From: Haladaptatus sp. DJG-WS-42
GTDB taxonomy: Archaea; Halobacteriota; Halobacteria; Halobacteriales; Halococcaceae
Direction of reading: 5' to 3'
Length of the DNA: 64,000 nt
NCBI RefSeq assembly: GCF_037198285.1
Contig: NZ_CP147243.1
Span: 1,728,422 to 1,792,421, forward strand
Shown: piece by piece, positions 58,982 to 64,000 of the stretch
Numbering within the stretch: position 1 is the first letter of the stretch
How the letters are laid out: the number at the start of each line of letters is the position of its first letter
Notes under the pieces: generated by a model
What the model was told of the DNA's origin: nothing
The model's input: only the letters and a program-made list of their open reading frames with translations
Database searches by the model: none
Made by a program: the position numbers and the translations under genes

Positions 58982-59964
58982 CAGAGCTTGTATTCCCCTT
59001 ATATAACGTACATATGCCTGAGGCAGAGTATACAAACGACCAATATGAAATTCGAATTGAACTTCTCGAAGGGGCGGAGGAATTTGAGAACCAGCGTCGA
59101 GAAAATGGTAGTGAATATGCCCACGGGTATTGGCATACAGCCAACGCCTATATTGACCAGCCTATCGAAGAAGCGAAGAATATCATCGATGTTCTTTCTC
59201 AGATTCTGTCGTTTGCTCTAAACCGTGACGTACGGTTTAACGGATATTATGAAGGAGATGATCCAGATGCTCCATTTTTGACGATGAGCATTTGCAAATT
59301 CGACATAGACAATACGAATCTCAAACTGATACACGGAGTGCCAGGAGGTCAATCGAACCCCGGTGTCAGAATCGGTCCGTTTCTGGACACAGCTCTCGAC
59401 ACTGTTTTATCTGCAAATGAAGGGGCGAAGAAGCAGAAAATGAGGACGATTAGTCAATTCCTGGAAGCAACTGCTGTGAATTTTGCATCAACCAAATTTA
59501 TTATTTTATGGATGGCTCTTGAATCCAGTGCGAATCAAAATTATACAGAGTATCGAGAAGCGATGGGTGACCTATTCACAGATGACGAAATAGAATGGGT
59601 TATCGGCACGGTATTGCGTAGTCTCGAATCCGGACTCAGCGATAAACAATTGGACGTTCTGGAGTATCGGTTTAACAAGAGATACTTGTATGAACATAGT
59701 GCTGCTGTCAAAATCAAAATATATCTTGAATACCTCGACATTGGATTTGACATGGATGAGATTGAGGAGATCATCCAACATTCCCGAGAGATTAGGAATG
59801 TTGTTGTGCATGAAAGTGATGGCAGTCCAATTATCGATAATACAGAGCGCTTGGTTGAACTAAGGAAGATTGTAATTTTTGTAATACTTCGAAAGCTTGG
59901 AATTGGCAAGGAATTCCAAGAACGTCTGATTACTCCTCAAATAATGGGGCCAGATATTTCGTAG
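58978..59964 (+). CDS. HEPN-like protein with R-x4-H motif, putative toxin/effector
   Basis: A 328-residue protein of unknown family. Residues 1-150 look beta-rich. Residues 155-328 are helical and contain FIILWMALESS (about 174-184) and EIRNVVVHES (271-280). R273 and H278 match the R-x4-6-H ribonuclease motif of HEPN domains, and the layout resembles ApeA-type abortive-infection proteins. It follows hamAB in the same direction. RNA cleavage is inference; the motif and fold pattern are what is seen. Confidence 0.65.
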   Translation: MTELVFPLYNVHMPEAEYTNDQYEIRIELLEGAEEFENQRRENGSEYAHGYWHTANAYIDQPIEEAKNIIDVLSQILSFALNRDVRFNGYYEGDDPDAPFLTMSICKFDIDNTNLKLIHGVPGGQSNPGVRIGPFLDTALDTVLSANEGAKKQKMRTISQFLEATAVNFASTKFIILWMALESSANQNYTEYREAMGDLFTDDEIEWVIGTVLRSLESGLSDKQLDVLEYRFNKRYLYEHSAAVKIKIYLEYLDIGFDMDEIEEIIQHSREIRNVVVHESDGSPIIDNTERLVELRKIVIFVILRKLGIGKEFQERLITPQIMGPDIS

Positions 59965-60051
59965 GGGTAGTCGGCCTGCTAATGGACTTTTCATTGGTCA
60001 CAGATTTAGTATATCAAATTGCTCAAGTAGAGGTGGGAAGACTACTGGAAC

Positions 60052-60690
60052 ATGTCCGATGTAAGTCCTCGACAACTTCGACATTTTAGATCGCTCTTCG
60101 CCGCATTCTTCATAATAGCAACTGTGTTTGTTTTGGTTTATTGTGTTTTCCCTAGCTCATTCCTTAATTCCGCTGTTCCTACAGCGTTTACCCTCTCAAT
60201 TTCAACCGTCTCAATCATTATCGCAATATACTCATTCACGTCACCAAGCAAGTGGTACCCAGAAGACGTACGCCATATTGTTCACACTTCTGACCCATCT
60301 GACTGGGAGTTTAGCGAAACAGACGAAGGTGAAAAATTAGTCTACAAAAATGACCGCTCTATCAGTATTGAGACAGCTCAGGTGAGTGGATTTATGGACT
60401 ATCACGAACCCTGGATGGATGTTTTTGAGAAAACAGAGGGAACACGATATAAAGCTAAAATCTTGAAGGATCGTCACGAATACGACTACTGTTATTTGGT
60501 GTGGGTTGACGGAAAGATCCTGGTCCCAGAGCCAAACAAGTGGGGTGGAGAGACTATATCACATATGGGGGACCGTGTAGCTCGTTTAATAGAGATGGCC
60601 CGCGCTCAGGGAATACGGCCGTCTATGGACGAGCAGAAAGAGATATACGAGCAAACAATCGATTTTGTGGGCTTCGAAGTCGAAGACTAA
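60052..60690 (+). CDS. Two-transmembrane protein with cytoplasmic-type domain
   Basis: A 212-residue protein. Two membrane helices (about 14-35 and 42-62) lie at the N terminus. A soluble domain of 145 residues follows (SIETAQVSGFMDYHEPWMDV, then HEYDYCYLVWVDGKIL). The layout, a small TM hairpin plus a sensor-like domain, is common among membrane effectors of defence systems, but no family is recognised. It begins 87 bp after the HEPN gene on the same strand and is the last gene of the cargo run. Confidence 0.6.
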   Translation: MSDVSPRQLRHFRSLFAAFFIIATVFVLVYCVFPSSFLNSAVPTAFTLSISTVSIIIAIYSFTSPSKWYPEDVRHIVHTSDPSDWEFSETDEGEKLVYKNDRSISIETAQVSGFMDYHEPWMDVFEKTEGTRYKAKILKDRHEYDYCYLVWVDGKILVPEPNKWGGETISHMGDRVARLIEMARAQGIRPSMDEQKEIYEQTIDFVGFEVED

Positions 60691-60741
60691 GCATTCTTGT
60701 TCGAAACTGCTAGCGGATCGGGGGCCTTTGAACGATCTGTC

Positions 60742-60879
60742 TTAGATGATGAGAAAGGCAGTCACATCTGCGATTCGTTGGAGGATACTTGGATCGACCA
60801 AACCTCCGTTCCAAAAGAAGAAATCAAATAGGAAGTACAGTGCCAGCAGGCTCCCAATAAGTCTCCCAATTGCTTCCAT
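60742..60879 (-). CDS. 45-residue membrane peptide
   Basis: A short gene, MEAIGRLIGSLLALYFLF followed by DFFFWNGG and an amphipathic end VDPSILQRIADV. One hydrophobic helix covers residues 5-22. It starts eight bases after the stop of the zinc-ribbon gene, so the two probably form an operon. Such peptides can be toxins or phage-control factors; nothing more is visible. Confidence 0.5.
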   Translation of the reverse strand: MEAIGRLIGSLLALYFLFDFFFWNGGLVDPSILQRIADVTAFLII

Positions 60880-60887
60880 AGCTTATC

Positions 60888-61172
60888 TCAAAACATCGAA
60901 TCGAAGCCGTTCCCTCGCTGTTGGTCACTATCCTTCTCGTAGAATCTCCCACCACATTTTGTACAAACAATTACCGTAGTACCGTCTCCCATTTGCCCGC
61001 CGAACCCGCCGAAGGTAGCACCAGTTGAACGCTGAACTGTTTGAGACTCCTTGTACTCGGGGTCACAGTCGCACAGGTCGTTATCGTCTTGTACCTCTTC
61101 AAACTCCGAAGGGGCAGTCTCAAGCGGATCTTCGATGGTGTTGTTTTCCCAAGGTCCATCGTTATCGAACAT
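60888..61172 (-). CDS. Small zinc-ribbon protein
   Basis: A 94-residue acidic protein. CDCDPEYK near residue 33 and CTKCGGRFYEK near residue 70 supply the cysteines of a zinc ribbon, separated by a Gly-rich loop (GATFGGFGGQMGDGTT). No family is recognised. It is the first gene of a minus-strand pair at the tRNA end of the element. Confidence 0.55.
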   Translation of the reverse strand: MFDNDGPWENNTIEDPLETAPSEFEEVQDDNDLCDCDPEYKESQTVQRSTGATFGGFGGQMGDGTTVIVCTKCGGRFYEKDSDQQRGNGFDSMF

Positions 61173-61206
61173 TGTACGGTTCTGAGTACGTGATTTAAAT
61201 ACAAAA

Positions 61207-61416
61207 GTGTTCTTTGTTAAACAATGCCAAACGCTGGATCTCTACCTCAGTATGGTACATTTCTCCGGATCAGTTGCGCAATCTCTCAGACACCTTCGAA
61301 AATTCCTATTAAAAAAAGAAGCGATCATCAGACCTCCTTCAAATCGGATTTACAGAGTACGGGCAGGCGCGTGTGATTACTGGATCTTATTCGAGTCAGT
61401 CCGGAATCCGACTTGA
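61207..61416 (+). pseudogene. Possible RelE/ParE-type toxin remnant
   Basis: A 69-residue frame whose end (IYRVRAGACDYWILFES) resembles the YRLRVGDYR-V-Y core of RelE/ParE toxins. It has no antitoxin neighbour, breaks off early and carries an insertion-like GAC in the core, so it looks decayed. The remaining sequence up to 61597 shows no gene. Confidence 0.25.
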
Positions 61417-61597
61417 TGATTCCGTGCGTGTTTCGCACAAACACCGGCGAAAGAACTAGGTTCCCTCGTCACGTCTGCGCTATTGCAGAACATCATACGT
61501 GAACGGGTGCGTCCAGTCACTGGTTGAACTCCTAAGTGATTAATCAAAAACGCACGAAGGCGAAGGGGTAGTCGAATACCCTTCAACCAGTAAGGGG

Positions 61598-61624
61598 ATG
61601 CCGCCTCCCGGATTTGAACCGGGG
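61598..61624. repeat. Right attachment site (attR) within tRNA-Phe
   Basis: Identical over 27 bases to 51928-51954. It covers the 3' end of the functional tRNA-Phe, so integration left the tRNA intact. Sequence diverges at the next base, G in attL and A here. Confidence 0.85.
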
Positions 61625-61672
61625 ACAGCCCGATCTTCAGTCGAGTGCTCTCCCAGGCTGAGCTAAGGCGGC
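61599..61672 (-). tRNA. tRNA-Phe (GAA)
   Basis: Seventy-four bases on the minus strand. The acceptor GCCGCCT pairs with AGGCGGC. The anticodon loop CTGAAGA carries GAA. The T-arm CCCGG-TTCAAAT-CCGGG is intact, and the discriminator is A. It is the insertion target of the neighbouring element. Confidence 0.95.
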
Positions 61673-61742
61673 GCACTTCGCTTGTGTGCAATCGGACGGA
61701 GGGTGACGGCACAAAAAAGGATTTCGAAAGGCGGCGGCAGAG

Positions 61743-61856
61743 TCAGGGCAAAAACAGGTCGGCCACATCGAACATCGTTCCACACTCTACGCACTCATAG
61801 TCAGTCCCGCCAGCGGATTTGACGTAGCCGCTGCACTTCGGACACGATTTTGCCAT
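61743..61856 (-). CDS. 37-residue zinc-finger protein
   Basis: A very small protein with CPKC and CVEC pairs, MAKSCPKCSGYVKSAGG then YECVECGTMFDVADLFLP. The spacing suggests a single zinc knuckle. Tiny rubredoxin-like or zinc-ribbon proteins are frequent in haloarchaea. Upstream start codons would add low-quality residues. Confidence 0.6.
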   Translation of the reverse strand: MAKSCPKCSGYVKSAGGTDYECVECGTMFDVADLFLP

Positions 61857-62046
61857 CGCGGAGAATGGGGTGTGGTGACACATAGCGCTTCCGGCGGTGT
61901 CACCTGTAGTGCGTCCACGTGCTTTCAGAATTATACACCGAGTACTTCGAGGCATGGGGGCCACGCAGAAAAATTCGTCCGTAGAATCGTATTATTCAGT
62001 TGCTAAATTGACAGCCGAAACGACCGTTTCGCCTGCCCACTCCCGT

Positions 62047-63408
62047 CTATGCCTCAGCCGTGGCGTCGAACACGGGCGAGTCGAGCCAGCCGTCGAACTG
62101 CACACTGGCGGTGTTCGTCCCACGACGCGCGGAGACGGCGTCACCGGAGCCGTCTGCTTCCGTCCCGCTCACAGGATCTACGACGGTTCCGGATGCGCTT
62201 TCGTGCGAAGAGACGCCATCAGACGACCCCCAGTAGTTGTTCGTCGCATCGACCACGTCGCTGTCGTGGTTTACGACCCCGTAGGCGTGGCTTTTCACGA
62301 TGTCGTTCTCGTGAATCTCGATGAGTTCTGCGCCCTCGCCACCCGCGCCACAGAGCGCCGTCTCGTGGATTTCGATGCCGATGTTGTTGCTGGTAAACCG
62401 GTTTCGTTCGATGGTCATCGAGTCACTGACCGCACGCACTTCGATGCCGTGGACGTTATCGGTGAGAATGTTTCGCGTCACGACGTGGTCGCCACCGTCG
62501 AGCTGGATGCCGCCACCAGCCATATCGATGCCTTCGCCGCTTCCGACGAGCGTGTTCTCCTCGATGGTTTGGCCGGTTGCCCTCGCCGTGATGGCAAACT
62601 CGGTTGCGCCGGTGATGTGGTTGTCGTGGACGTTGTTGTTCGACCCAGTGACCGCAATCCCGGTTTCGACGTTCTTGATGCGGTTTTCTGCAATCACGTT
62701 GTTATCGCTCCGGATGAGGAACGCCGTGCTCTGGTAGGTTCTGCCGTCCGTCTGGAACGTGTTCCCGACGATGGTGTTTCCGGGTGCGTCTGGTCGCACG
62801 TCAACCGTCCCCTCCACGAAGCGGTTGTTTGTGATGTCGTTGTCCGAGGAATCGTCGATGATGAGCGTTTCCTGTGCGAGATGATTTTCGCGGAAGTTGT
62901 TTTCAACCACCGTGTTCCCGTCTGCGTGGTCGAGCACGATACCGAACATGCTGTGGGAGATATCGTTGTTCGCAACCGTCACGTCCGTCGTGTTATCGAG
63001 GTAGATTGCCCCGGTCACATCACCGTGTTTGAGCACGAGGTTCTGGACCGCGCCACCGTCGACGCCGTGGAGCTGGATGCCGCCACTACGCCGTTGCACC
63101 GAGAGGTTCTCGATTGTCACGTCGGTGAGCGTTCCCGCACCCTCGACGAGGATCGCCGCACCCTGTGCCGGGCCGTCAATCGTGTACCCCGCTCCGTCGA
63201 TGGCCACATCGCTCGCGGTGACGTTTAGGCACGCTTCGCGCCCCTGGTTCGAGATGTTCTGTCCGAGCCGGTACTCCCCTGACTCTGAAATCGTTTGACA
63301 TGCGTCAATCACGACGACTTCGGTCTGTGCGCCCCCAATCACGGCCCCACCCGCTGTTGTAGAAAGGAGGACGAGTAAAGTTCCAAACACTGCAGCCTGT
63401 GTTGACAT
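62047..63408 (-). CDS. NosD-type parallel beta-helix surface protein
   Basis: A 453-residue secreted protein. A Sec-like signal covers about residues 1-28 (AAVFGTLLVLLSTTAGGAV). Many right-handed beta-helix turns follow, each near 22 residues, with N-rich ladders (VTVANNDISHSMFGIVLDHA, NTIVGNTFQ, VIAENRIKNVETGIAV). NNYWGSSDG near residue 365 is a NosD hallmark. Haloarchaeal relatives are often polysaccharide-related or of unknown surface role. No nos (nitrous-oxide) genes are nearby. Confidence 0.82.
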   Translation of the reverse strand: MSTQAAVFGTLLVLLSTTAGGAVIGGAQTEVVVIDACQTISESGEYRLGQNISNQGREACLNVTASDVAIDGAGYTIDGPAQGAAILVEGAGTLTDVTIENLSVQRRSGGIQLHGVDGGAVQNLVLKHGDVTGAIYLDNTTDVTVANNDISHSMFGIVLDHADGNTVVENNFRENHLAQETLIIDDSSDNDITNNRFVEGTVDVRPDAPGNTIVGNTFQTDGRTYQSTAFLIRSDNNVIAENRIKNVETGIAVTGSNNNVHDNHITGATEFAITARATGQTIEENTLVGSGEGIDMAGGGIQLDGGDHVVTRNILTDNVHGIEVRAVSDSMTIERNRFTSNNIGIEIHETALCGAGGEGAELIEIHENDIVKSHAYGVVNHDSDVVDATNNYWGSSDGVSSHESASGTVVDPVSGTEADGSGDAVSARRGTNTASVQFDGWLDSPVFDATAEA

Positions 63409-63820
63409 AGCGGTGTATGCACAACTCAACGTCTGTGGGTGTTTATTATGAACGCGCTAAGCCGATAAAACAACGAAAATTGACTGAAAACGTCTCCTCG
63501 ACTGCCCGTGAAACCACCATGCATCGCCATGACACTCTCTTAGTGTCTGGCGATTTTTCTCGTTGGTATTGAACAGATGGGGGACCGCTGATGCAATGTG
63601 GGGGAGCATCAGCGACCCTGGGGGAGTGGACCCATTCGCTTACAAATGACTCCACACTGGATTTTGGGGGCCCTCCAGTTAGGCCACTTTACCATTACTT
63701 CCCTGACAACATAATCTTTTATATTGACTCTCAGGAAAGTAAGAGCTAATTTTTAGCATACATATGTGGGCGGGGTGCAGTACCGGATTTTAGAGAAGCA
63801 GCTGACCTGCGTTTGCCGGT
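63409..63820. other. Intergenic region without a recognised gene
   Basis: Roughly 410 bases upstream of the beta-helix gene. It has AT-rich stretches (ATAATCTTTTATATTGACTC near 63710) and several GGGGG runs (near 63577, 63601 and 63665). No convincing gene or RNA is seen; the promoter of the beta-helix gene should be at its left end. Confidence 0.35.
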
Positions 63821-63949
63821 GGGCCCGGGCGGATTCGAACCCCGGTCGCAGACAAGCTGCTCCCTACTTCGAATCGCCCTCGCGTCACACAGTTGCGACT
63901 CGCGGAATTGCTCGTCACAAAATCTGATGGGCTCGGGCGGATTCGAACC
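63821..63949 (-). repeat. Two decayed tRNA 3' ends of an unidentified tRNA
   Basis: GGGCCCGGGCGGATTCGAAC (63821-63840) and GGGCTCGGGCGGATTCGAAC (63929-63948) look like minus-strand tRNA ends with a TTCGAATCC T-loop. The T-stem pairing is broken, and no D-arm or anticodon arm follows. They probably belong to the tail of a tRNA gene just beyond the right edge. Confidence 0.45.
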
Positions 63950-64000
63950 ACGCCCAGACGTACTCGCTCACGCTGCGTGCGTCTGGTCTGATTGAATCAC

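Larger units (their letters stand above)
51928..61624. mobile_element. Integrated genetic element in tRNA-Phe, carrying Hachiman
   Basis: A 9.7-kb element bounded by a 27-bp identical repeat. The right copy is the 3' end of an intact tRNA-Phe; the left copy is a bare tRNA end. A tyrosine integrase begins 72 bases inside the left end and points inwards. A P4-type primase/helicase follows. The cargo is clearly AT-richer, with AT-ending codons, than the chromosome on either side. There are no capsid, terminase or conjugation genes, so it is more like a satellite or integrative plasmid than a provirus. Confidence 0.88.

Noticed and set aside
61897-63228. Plus-strand frame of 443 codons opposite the beta-helix gene
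   Set aside because: The minus strand gives a clear NosD-type repeat protein with a signal peptide. The plus frame has Val/Asp/Arg-rich shadow composition.

Overview
The window is chromosomal DNA from a haloarchaeon (class Halobacteria). The signs are high GC, acidic proteins dense in Asp and Glu, RNA polymerase split into B''/B' and A'/A'', archaeal EF-1A and EF-2, type II GAPDH, halobacterial HTH-10 regulators, and a haloarchaeal phosphotransferase (PTS) operon in the gene order known from Haloferax. I cannot name the genus from sequence alone.

Layout. 1-9.2 kb: zinc-finger protein, RNase R-like exonuclease, acyl-CoA synthetase, then a full Liv-type ABC importer (livJHMGF) and an HTH-10 regulator. 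9.4-15.2 kb: a complete fructose PTS with 1-phosphofructokinase and GlpR, which would import fructose as fructose-1-phosphate and convert it to fructose-1,6-bisphosphate. 16.5-33.3 kb: the information-processing block on the minus strand (rpoH-B''-B'-A'-A''-nusA, rpsL-rpsG, fusA, tuf-rpsJ, tRNA-Ala), interrupted by homoserine dehydrogenase with an ACT partner and two small haloarchaeal genes. 33.5-34.5 kb: two tRNA-Asp genes with decayed tails. 34.9-51.5 kb: housekeeping and stress genes, including a HerA-like ATPase, methyltransferases, KatG, a peptidase, GAPDH, two Hsp20s, a RimK-like ligase, uL16, a GST-type reductase, UspA, an AhpD-like protein, twin cold-shock proteins and an aldehyde dehydrogenase.

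51.9-61.6 kb is an integrated element. A 27-bp identical repeat lies at 51928-51954 and 61598-61624; the second copy is the 3' end of an intact tRNA-Phe. Between them sit a tyrosine integrase, a P4-type primase/helicase, and an AT-rich cargo operon. The cargo begins with hamA and hamB, the Hachiman anti-phage system (DUF1837 nuclease and SF2 helicase, ATGA overlap). It continues with a possible small coupled ORF, a HEPN-type protein carrying the R-x4-H ribonuclease motif, and a two-TM protein. The last three have no name I recognise and are the best candidates here for an undescribed defence module. Next to the tRNA are a zinc-ribbon protein and a 45-aa membrane peptide. Beyond the element lie a small zinc finger, a NosD-type beta-helix protein and tRNA-derived debris.

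A second pattern runs through the window. Downstream of the tRNA-Ala, tRNA-Asp and tRNA-Phe genes, and at the right edge, there are broken copies of the tRNA 3' end. Several are interrupted near the T-loop/T-stem junction by short perfect palindromes, many with a GAA or TTC triloop. They look like scars of repeated integration or palindrome insertion.
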